Below are positions 12,031-23,951 of a DNA stretch of 64,000 nt, piece after piece. The DNA is from Anoplolepis gracilipes. Lineage: Eukaryota; Arthropoda; Insecta; Hymenoptera; Formicidae. The notes under the pieces are model-generated. The model made no database searches. It was given only the letters and a program-made list of their open reading frames with translations, and had not been told where the DNA came from. Location of the stretch: contig NW_027328669.1 of assembly GCF_047496725.1 (NCBI RefSeq), positions 62,001-126,000 of the forward strand, written 5' to 3'. A program made the position numbers and the translations under genes. How positions within the stretch are numbered: position 1 is the stretch's first letter; each line of letters starts with the position of its first letter.

Positions 12031-15000
12031 CTTTTATAATCAGGTAAGATGAATGTTAACAATACAAAAGCTATTACTAACAGTTGGAGATGTAAAAATT
12101 TTTTTTTCCCAAAAAAAAAGTCGAAAAAACATTTCTTTATTTATTAAAACAAGCTTAGTTTCTTTCAATATTTTTTAAAATATAATATTATAATTTTTCT
12201 TCATTTCTGTTAATATAGTAAAAGAAACACTAAATTCTTATATTTTTAATTTATCTTTTATTAAAAATAATTTTAATGGATTAATGAAGTTTTAACAATT
12301 AAAATAATATGGAACATATAATTTGAATAATTTTTAGTTAAATGTATAACAAAAATTTTTATGATGTATCTAATTAAAAATTATTTGAATTATGTGGTAT
12401 TTTTTAATCACAAAAATCTTTCTTAATTCTTTAAATCTCAGTAAAATTACTTAAAAAATTAATTAAAAATATAAAAACTTTAATTTTTTATTATACTAAA
12501 ATAGTGACTCTAAAGTATATTTTTTATGGCAACCTGTATAACCATTGAAATGCGATCTACATTTAAAATAGTGATACTTAGCGCAAATTTGTCATCTAAA
12601 AAATAAAAAATAATGAAAACTAAACTCGCAATAATCAAAACATAAATATGTTAAATATTTGAGAAAAAAAAATTGTTTGAAAAAACAAAGCTTGCTTTTT
12701 TTCACAAAAAAAGTGTATTTAATGAAGAAAAAATTTTTGTTTTTTTTATTTACATTTCTATTGAGAGTTAAAATGTTCTACGCAAAAAGTTAAAATTTGA
12801 TTATAACTCACTATTAAAGAACTTGATACTTTTGGAAACCTCCGTTTTATTGGATGTGGAAAATGTCGAGGGCGCAGATTTTTGAGTTTGGAACAGCGGA
12901 ATGGAACCTATTGGCGTTGGTGGTGGTGGTGGAGGTGGTGGTGGAGGCGTCGAAGGTATCTTCGACGAAGCTAATGCAGGTGATGCGGGTGCTGATTTCG
13001 CTGCAGATAACGCTGATGCTAATTTCAGTGTAGATAATATTGGTGCCGATTTTGACGTAGCTAGTGTTGATTTCGAGGTAAATGTTGGCGAAGAGGATGG
13101 CGATGGCGACACCGATTTATCGGATACTTCATCTGATACTATATCACGAGGCGGGGAATGCACCTCCACGATACTTTGCTGTGTTTTGAGCTTTCCGTGC
13201 GATTGAGAGGTACTCTCGATAGAGGAAACACTCGACCTGCTGCTGTCACTGATGGCGTTGTAAGCATTAATGTTGTCTATAAAATAATTTTTTGCAATAT
13301 TAATTTAAATTACAAACTGCCATGCGATAAAGAATTATTTATCGCAGGAACATTTCATTGCTGTAGGTACCAGTGAACTCAAGCCTATCTATACTGGAAT
13401 GGCTAGTCCTTTGTTTGAAAATGTGAAGAGCGAGAGGGGAAAAAACTGCCATTTCCCTCTTTTTCTAGTCTTGTACTATCCGAACTAAAAAAACATTAGC
13501 TTATTCAAATGTGCAGTAATAATCTCCACTACAACCAGTTAATAAGTATAATATCAAAGAAATTATAAAATAGAAAAGAAAAACAAGATTAACAATGTAA
13601 CAATATTGTGCAATAAAGAATTGTATAAACTATAAACAATATGGTTTATAAAGTAGACAAGATCATAGAAAATCATTAGCCAATCAGAATTTGCTAAACG
13701 GAAGAGAATGGCAGCTTTTTCCCTCTCACTCTTCATATTTTCAAACAAAGGACTAGCCATTCCAATATAGGATAGAATTCACTGGTAGACATGTACACAT
13801 ATGTATAAATCATAATCAATCTAGAAAAGCTATTAAAAACATGAAAAGACTTACCCCAAAGCTTAGAATACAGACACAGATAGTCTTTGATGTATTGGAC
13901 GAACAAACATTAAGCATAGTTTAAGCGCTACAAGTAACAATAGTCAAAATTTTCTACAACTTGAACAATTATAAATCGGGATAATAAATTACCATTTGTT
14001 AAATATACGTGTTAAATGTGTACAATGTATTTTTTATCACTGCACTAAACCAAGTGTTCGTGTAAAATATGATGAAATATTACTACAATTAAGTTTAATT
14101 AATCAATTTATAGGGAAGAGAAAAAATAAAAGAGACGACGATACTTCGAACAAATATAATCTGTAACTGCATATATTTATTAACAATAAGAGTGATATAC
14201 ATAAATTACAGTGTAATGAAATACTGGACATAAATCGCATCCCCGACCCACTCGTGGACACATATCTATACAAATGTAGATTTAAGGTTTCCATCGTAAA
14301 AAGAGAAAAGATAGGAAATAAACTGTTTACATCGTAAAATTTCTTGTAGAAATTATATATGTCGTGATTTTCGATTACTGCATTTTAGAGAGCATTTTAT
14401 CAACATATTATATTATAGTTGAACAATAAAGGAGTGAACAGAAGAAATACATCTATGACAGGGAAAGATTATATAATAAATGCTTTCTTGTCCACGATTA
14501 TTGTTTACGTGCGAGTATATTGCTGATTGATTTCTTGGTCCACTTATTATTATTAAATTCAACACTCGATATTTATTTTATATTATCGAATTTAAATATA
14601 TAATAATAAATAATGCAAGCTAAGAAGTGATGAGTATTGATTTGATGATATCAATTTCGTATTTTATGCTTGTACCTTCTATTATTATCTTTTGACATAA
14701 TATAAAGATATTTAGAGTCAATGTATATTGAAATAAATTGAATGAAATTCATATAAATATGAGGGAAAAAGAACTGATTATATGAGAAAAAATTTTCTTG
14801 TTAGAGAAATTATAAATATAAATATAATTTCTTTTTTTAATATTGAGTTGGCAAACATCTTTTATTTCTGATTTTTTTTCCTCTTCTTTTTTTACTATTT
14901 TCCTTCAATTATTTGTACAAGCTTATTTACATCGATCTAATAAATACAAAATGCATGCGACGACATGTACAAGCAGAATCGGACAAAAGATTTTTTCCTT

Positions 15001-18000
15001 CAATAAAAGCTATTGATAAAACAGAGCGTGCAATAAATGTCAAAATGATATTATGATATCAGAAAAATTTTTTGTTCTCTCTCTCTCCGTATTTGTCGTT
15101 GGATTCTTATCAAGAGCTTTTATCGAAATAAAACTTTTTCTCACAATGAAATTCCCAATATAAAGACAAAGGACAGACACAGCAATTCTGCTATAGTTTC
15201 AATGAAAATATAGTATAGTATATTAGAATCTAACTAATTTAATTTTGCTGTTCAAATAAAAAAAATTTTTCTCGACAAAATTAAAACATTATTTCGAGTC
15301 AATCAAAAAAATGATGACTTTAAATGTATGTAATTTTACTTTTCAAAATGATCATAAAGCAATGTTTAAAAAATGTTTCTTTTATAAATGCATTTGATTT
15401 CAAAATTGAAATTTTGTTGTTCAAAAGAGACTTTCAACTTTAAAATGCTGTATGATACTGATTGATGTATGATCATTTATCGCAAAGTTACATACAAATT
15501 TCATTTTTTTCGATCGACTCGAAGAGCTTTAATTTTATTTAGGAGTATTGCATACAAATACACACACATACAAAATATATATAATTACACGGTCTGTTCA
15601 GAAGCGTTTTGAAAATTTAGGTTGTCGTGATTAAAATATCAAATTTCATAATGTGATCAATAATTAAAAGAGTGCGCTGCAGAAAAAATTTTAAAAAAAT
15701 TAGTCGCACCAGATTCTGAACAGACTATGTGTGTGTGTGTGTGTGTATGTATATATATATATATATATATATACACATAATATTTGAAAAGCAAAATTAT
15801 ACAGGGTCTCGAAAATTTTCGAAAAATTAAATTAAAAAGTTTTTTTTTTTGATTTGTGAACTTCGGGATTCCTTATGTATGTATATAATTTCATACTTGA
15901 CATAACTTGCATTGCTTTATTTGTATATATGTAAGTATTTGTATATAAGTACTGTCTAACGAGAGAATGTTCAATGGGTTAACGTTTCCATAAAATATAA
16001 TATAATACGCATATATGTATGTATATGAGTGTGTATACATATATACATATATATATATTTCTTCATTCTGCTATTATAAAATTATATAATTAAATTTAGT
16101 TAGTCGATAAATATAGAGAATATAATATATGATGATAATCTTCAATAATCATACAATTGATAAACAAAAATACAATATTAAAAACTCCGGTAATTCTCAA
16201 CTAAGTTAAATGTCGGACTTGATAATAGTCATTACTGTTTTCTTTACTTATTGTTATTTTAAATAGTGTTATTTTAAATATTAAGGAGGAAGAGGGGGGG
16301 AGGAGGTTGACAGTCACTACTACTTGATAATTCTAACTTTCATATTGTGCATATTGATCAATTAATAAAATTCATATCAAACGAGCTTCAATATTGGTAT
16401 ATATCTTAGCTTTCGGATATATCATTAAATGTTGAAAAATAGTTCAGTATCTTCAATGTCATATTTTATTTTTGATTATTATCAATCATATCTTCTATGC
16501 TAAGCGCGATAAAAGAAATTGAATAAAATAATCAATCATCGAGAATAAAAATATTATATGAATATCCACGTAATAGAACGAATTATTACTACTTATTGTT
16601 GGTTCTCACATTTAGAGAACTTCTTTTTATTAATGATACCTTCTTTATATGTACACGTTCAAGAGAAAATCATCAGATATTACAATATTCTTCGATAAAT
16701 GCGCTAATTGGAACGTGACGTGAACAATGATCTAACATGGTTAATTATGCTAATTCATTTACATACTAACGTAATGCGCGTTTCCTTATCTCTTATGTAT
16801 ATCAACTCTCTTTATCAGATTTGATATTATATTGACTTTAGTGGCCTAACCACGCCAATTAAGGCAGCATCTTTCGATTTTGAAAGACATTTGTTGCTCT
16901 AAAATCGAAACTTATTTAGAGAGAAAACGCTGGATTTTATAATTTCGTAATTTTGCTGAAAAAATATATTAGGAATTGTTCCACAATTCGAATAAAAATA
17001 TAGAACGCCCCTGCAATCGCAATAAAATAGCTTAAAAGTATCGAAATTCACCTTTTTTCCCAAGTCTTTCTTTTCTCACCCAATCAGCAGGTGCTGGTGG
17101 CGGAATCGCATGTGCTCGATGCGTAGCTTCCGGTCCTGGACTAGTGCTGGTTCTTTCGAGCTCCGAATCCTGCGACATACACGCAAAATGCTATTTTATA
17201 AATATTAGAAATTTATAAAATTTAATTTGATGTTTTAATCTAAAGAACATTAAACTTTTCGATTTCTTACTATAATTATATTAAATTATCATGCGATCAT
17301 AAATCGTATTATTGTACAATAATAAAGTATTACAATTCCTCTGCAGCACGATATATTCATGGAATATTGTTTTGCAAGATTGGAATATTGCATGCAATAT
17401 TCCTGAAAGCTTATCACAATATAGATATGTCCGCTCCCAGACTATATTATGCAATATTTCTATAATGATGCTGATATATTTCTGCTACGTGATACTATAT
17501 TTACAAAATATTGCAGAATATTTCTTATATGCATAATACTTATTTGTCTAATTTTTAAACAAGTAGTTCAATACGTGAATTTCCTATGTTAGGATTGTAT
17601 CAGAAATTAAGCTGATAGAAAAATATATATAATGTTACTATAGTTGTGTTGTATTTGCAGGTTTTAGATACTCTTATAAAAAAAAACCTGAATACGGAAT
17701 AGATAACGCATAGTGCGTCACATAGCGGTAAGCAAACAAACTAGCAAAAGATATGTGAGTGTATTATAATATAGCAGTAATATTTTGCAATATCTCCAAT
17801 AAAATATTAAATTTATAATATTTGCACAATATTGCTGCAATATTTGTAATATGTCACAATACTGAAATATTCATGCAATATTTTAGCAATATTTCGTGCT
17901 GTAGGGGTTATTATATGTTTCAAAACTTTTGCTAAAATGAGCATTGGTTATCTATAAACACAATTTTATTCACATCTCAGATAACCAAGCATGATTAATC

Positions 18001-21000
18001 TTATTGATTAATCATATTGCTGTCATGTTTCCAACAATAATACAATTATTGACAACAAAACAGCAACTGATTCAAACAGTTGATTATCTAGAATTCTTTA
18101 CGCCACTCATAATTTGGTAAAAATTGGTAAATTGGTTTAATCCGGACTCCCCTCAGGATTTGCCGTGTATATCAACTTTTTTACAACCCTATACCTCCCT
18201 TTTTCTCAACTGTCATCTCCTGAAGGAGGATGGTTTTATCCCTCTAACTTCAACCGCAGAGTGCGTCTTATCTGCAAGTCAAAGGGACCTACTTTTTACT
18301 GCTGGTTCTGAACGGCCTAGATAGAGGAAATTTTTGTGGCAAGATACTCTTTGGTGGATTGCCATTGCCATCCGAGAGGTGGCGATCAAATTAAATCGAA
18401 GAAAAATTCGAAATTTCTGGTCGGATTTGAACCCGAGATCTTAGGCACAGCAAGCAGACGCACAACTCACTGTGCCAGAATCGCATACTACACCACTCAT
18501 AATTATTCATCAATAATCTATCTATCAAAAAATTCTCACCTCGTAGTTATAGCCGTGACCCTGCCTCGGATATCTGCTCGTATACAAAGGATTGTTAAAG
18601 ACATCATTGTCACCAGCGTGAGCGGTGGAATTGTGGGACGTAACGATAGTGTGTGGCACGTGAGCAACCTGTCCCCGAGAATTCCTCGCCTTCCACCATT
18701 TCCTGCTGTCGTCGAGGATCTCCAAATATTCGCCCCTGACCACGGTGAGCTCCTTGTCGTTGTTTGCCGTTCGTGGATAGGTGACTTGCACGATCTTGGC
18801 ATGGCGTGCTGCCAATTCGTCCAACCAAGCTTCCTGCGCTCTGTCTATACCGGCCGACGCTCTGGGAGCTCTCTCAATCGAATCTACAGAAATGTCGCTA
18901 TGCGCCCTAGTTTGGTCTGCTCTTTCCTCTCTACCATACAATTCTGAACTAGGTCCGTAATTTCTGTCAAAGTACTCATTACCGCCACGCTCTTCTCGAC
19001 TGTCGTATTCTAAATAATCGCTGCTGTAATGTGACTCGTCCACATCACGGTGATTATAATAAGGGTCATTCTGTTGTTCCGGTAATTCGTCTCTCTTCTG
19101 TTTATCTGCATTTAGCAAAGACGCCAAGTGATCATGGTCTCTATCCTCGGGGATAGGATATTCCGGAGACCAGCCATCCATGAAGATCGGATGGTAAGGC
19201 GGTACATGACCTTTCCATTGATCACGCGGTATTAGCCACGTGTCACCCAGTGAGTGCCAGAGTTCGGTCTCTTTGCTGGTTACACAGTTTATCAATAAAT
19301 TGACAGCTTCTCGTGTAAGGAGCGGCGACACCACCTTACTAGGTAAATTCGGATCGTAATTGGTGTCGTGAGATGCGTCTACGATGAGCGCGAGCGGCGT
19401 AAAGAGAAAGTGTACAAGCTCCGGAGCATTAGGATCGTGGATGTGTGCCTTGAGCTTAGCGAGCAGATTGAATGAGAGCTTGAATTTTTGAAATATATCA
19501 ACAAACTCCATCTCAGGTGGTGGTTTCGCTCTCATCGTTAGCATACCATCACCGAGGTTTCTCTTTTTCGATTTCCGGTTACGTCGTCGACGTTCCAGCT
19601 CCCGTGATGCAGCAGCTGCATGCTGCAAACGCGCAATGAACTTCTCGATGTCATCAAAGCAATGGTTCAGAATCGTCACATCGCGCTCGTATTTCTCTGA
19701 CGATGTCGATGATACCTCGTCATTGTTTTCTTCCCGGGAAATGTCATTCTGACCGTCTGCTATGTAAATAAATATACATAAAAATATTCTCCCTGTATTA
19801 ACACTCTTAATCTTTGGTTAATTGATATTAACACTATTAATCCTTAGTTAATAAGAAACTTGTGAGTAAAAAAGATGGATATCAAACTGGTATAATTCTC
19901 GAAAATTAAAATAAAGACTAATTTCGCATATAAAATATTAATTTTCGATAATTGTATACTCACCATTCGCTGTATTGAAAGTGGACACTTGTTCTCTGAC
20001 ACCGTTTAGAGGTGGTTCCGGAGGCGGTAAGGTCGGCGGAGGTGGAATGTGACCTCTGTGAGCTCTGGGTGAACCGCCCGTAACAAGTTTTCCCGTTTGT
20101 AGTATCTTCAGGTCCTCAACTAGATCCTGTGCCGATACACTCTGGCACTGGAATATATGCATCTCTACTCGCTGTCCGGAACCGCTGTCGTCGCCTACCG
20201 TGAAGACTAAAATATTATTGTACATCTCCATCGGGTCCCTTGATGTGAATGCCGTTGGTTCCTGTATTGAGGAAGCCGGAAACCGTTCCATGACAGCCTA
20301 AAAATTTTCAATATATTATTAAATAAAACTGTCATTGATTGTACTTCTTCGTATAAAATGTCAAATTAAAATGTTGATACAAATTATGCAAATAGTCCTC
20401 AACTATATCAAATAATTTCGTTTACATTATCAAAAATAAAAAGTATGTATAATTTTATTTTTTAAAAGTAATACCATATTTGAATATAACTGAATAATTA
20501 TACATAATAAAAACGATTTCAGAGATTTTAATGACTTTGATATATTCCAAGTAGCAAGTACATGTCATTTTGACGTCAAAATTTGATCAGTTGGATCCAA
20601 AAATGACATAATGTAATGACGTGAAAATGATTAATGTCACAGATGATGACATTTCAAGACGTTAAAAAGATTCAGGTTCATGACCTTGACAATATATGTC
20701 AGAGTCATTCAAATTTGTGAGGTTGCTTATTATACAGAATTACTGAGGAGTTTGAAAAATATTATTATATATTGTAATATTTGTATAGTCTTAAGTATTT
20801 TGACAAGATCATTATATTTTCGAGAGAAAGAGAAAGATCATAATAGTTTCTACAATTATGCAAACGATCGAGAGAACATGATGAAAAGTATGAATTTAAT
20901 TAAAAATATTATCAAGTCCTATAAATATCTTTCTCAATTTTTAAAGTATACTTATAAGTGAAATAAAAGAGATAAATTTTACCCCTGTTTCATTGTCCAT

Positions 21001-21724
21001 GATAAGAACCCAGTTTCGTTCGAGACGAAGCTGCATTTTTTGACTCCAGATGCCATTACTTTTCTCCAGTTGTAGAAGTCGGCGCATACCATCAGTCGGA
21101 AACATAATACCGGTGTCCTTCGTGACGGTGAATGTGGCCAAGTGTTCCATCATATACGTCGATTCCGAACCGCTGGCGCGACCGCCAGAAGTACTGGACG
21201 GTCCGCTAGAACCGCCATCTAAAATATGAGGTTTGCTTTTAATTAACTCGGTCAAAAAAAACCCGACTCTTATTTCTTCTCTTATTGTTCAGTTTTCAAG
21301 ATAATACAAAATATTTATATAATTTTTTATGATATAATACACAAATAATCCTTTTATAATTTTTATTATACAATAATAATTTTCTTCCTTACATAATTTT
21401 TTTATTATAGCACAATCTGATTAAATTTTTCTTTTCCAAACATTCCTAATTTATTCCTCTTATTTATTTCTAAAATAATACAAAATATTTTTAATTTATT
21501 AAATTATTCTAATTTGTTATACCATTTATTTTATTCTAATTTTTATACATTTACATAAAGCTCCTTATTTCCTTGTAATTTGCAATAGTAAATAAATCAA
21601 ATAAAATTAGCAGAAAAATAATATTTTAGCAAATGATAATTTACTTTGAAATGAAATTAATCTAGTACGATTACTCACCTTTGTTATAAGCGGGACTGTG
21701 ACCACTATTGTAGTACGGCATCAT
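11471..21724 (-). CDS. Eps8: EPS8-family adaptor (arouser-like), PTB-SH3-SAM-like
   Basis: Nine exons, read from high to low coordinate: 21679-21724 (ATG ATG start), 20983-21218, 19964-20297, 18540-19759, 17052-17169, 12812-13276, 11856-12030, 11639-11774, 11471-11569 (stop TGA 11471-11473). Every junction keeps phase and the total is 943 codons including stop; human EPS8 is about 822 residues. Order of domains: a phosphotyrosine-binding domain (MEHLATFTVTKDTGIMF onward, ending near MHIFQCQSV), the conserved EPS8 middle (EPS8-type ILNHCFDDIEKFI, LRAKPPPEMEFVDIFQKFK), one SH3 domain, a proline-rich exon with ten prolines in a row, and a C-terminal SAM-like actin-binding domain (REIQTWLAAKGFSEK, LFNLSRRRLEQLCG). 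Relatives cap or bundle actin and link receptor tyrosine kinases to Rac; the Drosophila gene is arouser. The frame stays open upstream of the ATG through its exon, so a longer N-terminus is possible. Confidence 0.93.
12812..13276 (-). CDS. Eps8: EPS8 proline-rich exon
   Basis: This is an in-frame 465-base exon between the acceptor TTTTATAG (13277-13284) and the donor A|GTGAGTT. It encodes a Ser/Thr/Ala-rich linker, then a run of ten prolines followed by TPIGSIPLF. Proline stretches of this kind recruit SH3 or EVH1 partners such as Abi1 in vertebrate EPS8. The complementary strand has a long open frame with a Gly run, which is a shadow. Confidence 0.88.
13369..13786. mobile_element. Foldback (MITE-like) element in an EPS8 intron
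   Basis: This 418-base segment has long terminal inverted repeats. The left end reads ACCAGTGAACTC and the right end GAATTCACTGGT. Deeper in, GGAATGGCTAGTCCTTTGTT at 13398 is mirrored by AACAAAGGACTAGCCATTCC at 13743, with GAGAGG and AATGGCAG-type blocks also mirrored. No transposase is encoded. Confidence 0.85.
13787..17051. other. EPS8 intron, mostly AT-rich
   Basis: This is part of the intron between 13277 and 17051. No exon is supported. It holds a small inverted-repeat element at 15591-15726, a TG/TA microsatellite at about 15728-15774, and a purine tract near 16285-16310. Confidence 0.55.
15591..15726. mobile_element. Short inverted-repeat element (GTCTGTTCAGAA ends)
   Basis: The left end reads GGTCTGTTCAGAA and the right end TTCTGAACAGACTA, about 135 bases apart, directly followed by a TG microsatellite. 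The size and the matched ends fit a MITE. The family is not recognised. Confidence 0.65.
17338..17907. mobile_element. Inverted-repeat element with CTRCAGCACGA ends, full of TGCAATATT
   Basis: The left end is CCTCTGCAGCACGATATATT and the right end is AATATTTCGTGCTGTAGGGG, which are inverted copies. The interior repeats the motif TGCAATATT or its complement many times near both ends. It lies in the EPS8 intron between 17170 and 18539. A similar architecture occurs at 38333-38763. Confidence 0.75.
18124..18500 (-). mobile_element. tRNA-derived SINE in an EPS8 intron
   Basis: Read on the - strand, the head carries a Pol III B box GGTTCAAATCC (18423-18433) and an A-box-like TGGCACAGTGA (18467-18477). 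They are separated by 33 bases, as in tRNA genes. The body continues with relatively GC-rich sequence unlike the surrounding intron, to about 18124 where it grades into AT-rich DNA. The orientation is the same as EPS8, and the head starts about 40 bases past the donor of the SH3 exon. The exact 3' end is uncertain. Confidence 0.75.
18540..19759 (-). CDS. Eps8: EPS8 large exon: helical middle region and SH3 domain
   Basis: This exon has 1,220 bases. The first half encodes VTILNHCFDDIEKFI, LRAKPPPEMEFVDIFQKFK and LVHFLFTPLALIVDAS, diagnostic of EPS8. The SH3 domain lies near the 3' end, about 18610-18800: KELTVVRGEYLEILDDSRKWWKARN, split here as KELTVVRGEYLEILDD and SRKWWKARN, then VPHTIV. The tryptophan pair and the VP of the SH3 peptide groove are present; EPS8 SH3 domains are known for preferring PxxDY peptides. 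The acceptor reads TAGCAG, a tandem NAGNAG site. The donor GAG|GTGAGA lies only about 40 bases before a SINE. Confidence 0.93.
20983..21218 (-). CDS. Eps8: EPS8 exon: start of the PTB domain
   Basis: The exon runs from the acceptor TTTTAG to GGG|GTAAAA. It encodes a Gly/Ser-rich linker, then MEHLATFTV, GMRRLLQLEKS and LRLERNWVLIMDNETG, which match the first half of the EPS8 PTB fold. The next exon (19964-20297) continues directly with AVMERFPASSIQ, in line with the ELENFPLNTIQ-type strand of vertebrate EPS8. That supports the junction. Confidence 0.9.
21219..21678. other. EPS8 first coding intron
   Basis: This AT-rich intron lies between the start-codon exon (21679-21752) and the PTB exon. 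Its donor is G|GTGAGT and its acceptor TTTTAG. Nothing else is seen in it. Confidence 0.7.
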
Positions 21725-21752
21725 AAACAGGATATACCGATCCTGATTATAA
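21679..21752 (-). CDS. Eps8: EPS8 exon with the likely start codon
   Basis: The exon lies between the acceptor CTTTCAG (21753-21759) and the donor G|GTGAGT. Two adjacent Met codons (21722-21724 and 21719-21721) begin MMPYYNSGHSPAYNK. Upstream of them the same frame is open to the exon edge (YNQDRYILF). So either the start is here behind a 5' UTR, or the protein extends into a further 5' exon. A candidate for that exon lies at 27426-27533. Confidence 0.75.
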
Positions 21753-21896
21753 CTGAAAGAGAGAAGTCACGAATTAGGAATTGTATGTCAGATACGTAAT
21801 AAGTCGTCACGGGCGAGGGCAAAGAAAATCTTAATTGGCCTTCAGGCTTTGCGTTTGCCCGTTTAATTTATTCACATGCCGTCTTTTTATTCCGAA

Positions 21897-22253
21897 TCAC
21901 AGAATTAGTCGTAGATATTGGTGTTGCCAAGCGTCAAGCACAGCCAGACAATAGTTTGTATTTAATAACTTAAATGATAGCAACATATTCGCGTTGTGCG
22001 ATGCATATCTGATGCAAGAGTGAGTCAAAAGAGTGTCATATTTGGCGCTCAAAAAACTAACACACCGCTGAAGTGAAATCATTTCATTGAGCCCTAATTT
22101 ATTTAACGGACATGTCTGGAATTCTTTTCTCTCTCCTCCTTCTCCGTTATCTTCTTCTCCCGGTTTATTGAACTTTATTGTTGAAGGTGAAACTTTACAT
22201 TCAACGAAGCTAATCGTTCGCTTCACTCCTCCTTCAGACACTTCACTCCTCAT
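21897..22253 (-). other. Unrecognised 118-codon open frame of higher GC upstream of EPS8
   Basis: A - strand frame begins MRSEVSEGGVKRTISFVECK and runs to a stop at 21897, within a stretch noticeably less AT-rich than its surroundings. I do not recognise the protein and see no clear splice sites that would join it to EPS8. It could be an alternative EPS8 first exon or UTR, a regulatory segment, or chance. Confidence 0.2.
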
Positions 22254-22339
22254 TTAATTTGCATCCATGTAATGTTGCTCACTTCTTATTTCTTATGAAA
22301 ATATATACAGAATATTTCACACAAAATTTATAGGATTCC

Positions 22340-22640
22340 AAGAGAAAAAAAGTTAATAATTTGGAATTTTAACTAAGGTTATTTTTCAAGGTCATTGAAA
22401 GATCAATCTAGTTTTTTAAATGGAATGCAAAGTTTCTTATACGTATAAATCGATTCCTCGCAATATGCGGTGTAAAAAGTTATAAAATCATAAAATTGAA
22501 TAGTTTACAAGATATTTTGTACTTTAATTTGTGATAATTTTACATAAAATATGTATATCTTGTAAAATATTCATTTTTCGATTATTTTATCTCAATTCTT
22601 TTATTCACAAAATGATGAGAAATCAATTGTAAACAAAGTC
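22340..22640. repeat. Diverged copy of the dispersed palindromic repeat
   Basis: This shares blocks with 10840-11100. Its right part (TTGTAAAATATTCATTTTTCG, written here as TTGTAAAATATTC and ATTTTTCG, then CTTTTATTCACA) recurs near 24950-25040 and 30570-30640. No intact terminus was identified. Confidence 0.5.
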
Positions 22641-22878
22641 ACTTGAAAGTCAACACATCTTATGTGGTTGAATTTATTCTTTTATAACCTACATCATTGC
22701 ATTAATAAAAATATCATTTCACTAAAAAAAATATCAATGACCTTGAAATCTCATAAAAGATAACATATAAAAAAATTTTTATCACAATATTAATGTCTTT
22801 GTATCGAACAATTTTCGCTTTTGACTTTTGTTCGTATCATCAAAGCAAACAAAGATATTTTAACTACAAATGCTCTAG

Positions 22879-23551
22879 TTAACCCTTTGAGTCACGAATT
22901 TTTCTACTTGTCAATATTTTATAAAATTTGATATACAAGGGTTTTTGGGGTCGCTGATTACGAATCCGTTGTCAGATTTTCAAAATTCAAGATGGCGGAT
23001 CCAATATGGCAGACGAGATTTTCAAAATTTTACTCCTGCCATATTGGATCCCTGTATTAAATTTTGGAAATTAAATTTTTTTTCCTTTAGATTCAGATTC
23101 TGCGATCTAAAAAAACCTTCAGAAAAAAAAATTTTAAAAAAAATACAACTGTTACTTTTAATTTAGAACAGAAAATATTGTTATATTTTTGATCAAAAAA
23201 AGAAGGATTTAACAAAAACAAGACGCTGGAAAATTCTAAAAAAATTCTGAAAAATATTTTAGAGTGTACTAAGATTATAAAAAAATTGCCGTATTTATTG
23301 TCATAATTAGTCAGATTAGTAGAAAATGTACTTTTTCGTAAAAAAGTACTAATTTTGACTATTTGTTTATATATGATATTTTTGCAATTAACAATTAATG
23401 ACGGTTCATATTTTTTTACACTTATTGATGTTCTAGAGACTTTGTAGAAACAAAAAGTCCGGTATTTGTTGATAAAAAAGTAGTTAAAACAATAAAAAAC
23501 TACGAAAAAAAGGTGGGTCTCTGGGTGACCCGTTGTGACTCAAAGGGTTAA
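22879..23551. mobile_element. piggyBac-like MITE with TTAA target duplication
   Basis: TTAA at 22879-22882 is followed by CCCTTTGAGTCAC. The mirrored GTGACTCAAAGGG ends at 23547 and is followed by TTAA at 23548-23551. A TTAA duplication plus CCC/GGG-type inverted termini is the hallmark of piggyBac insertions. The 665-base interior has no transposase; it contains a foldback core, with ATTGGATCC-type sequence near 23042 mirrored by GGATCCAAT near 22997. Confidence 0.88.
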
Positions 23552-23951
23552 AGGAAACACCCTCTGTGTATGTGTATATATATTATATAAACAAAGAAAA
23601 TGAATTATAGAAACTTGAAAATAGAAACTTATTCTGATAAGGAAAGTTATTTGGTATATAATATTGAAACCATTGTGGTTTGTTAAAGCAACATTTTTCC
23701 CTTCATTTTTTAACAGGAAAACGGGAAAGTGTCGTGTAGATTAATGCATCACAAAATCTACAATACACGTTCGTCAATAATTACTCCTAATAGGCGCGAG
23801 AGAAACTGAGAGAAGATGACGATTAGTTTTTGTATAACTATGCGTGAGGAATGTGAAATTCTGAATTTGTTCCAAGAGAAATTCTTCCTTAGTCGTTCCT
23901 CGAGTTAATCACATAAGCAAATGCATGGCTATAAAGTATCTTTGTACTTAA

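Noticed and set aside
12901..13206. + strand frame with a Gly run and Asp/Ala-rich tail
   Set aside because: It is the complement of the EPS8 proline-rich exon, whose splice sites and phase fit the - strand gene.
18423..18480. A true tRNA gene
   Set aside because: Boxes are present, but the flanks do not pair as an acceptor stem and a SINE-like body follows; I call it a SINE.
18336..18947. + strand 203-codon frame
   Set aside because: It spans the SINE and the antisense of the EPS8 SH3 exon.
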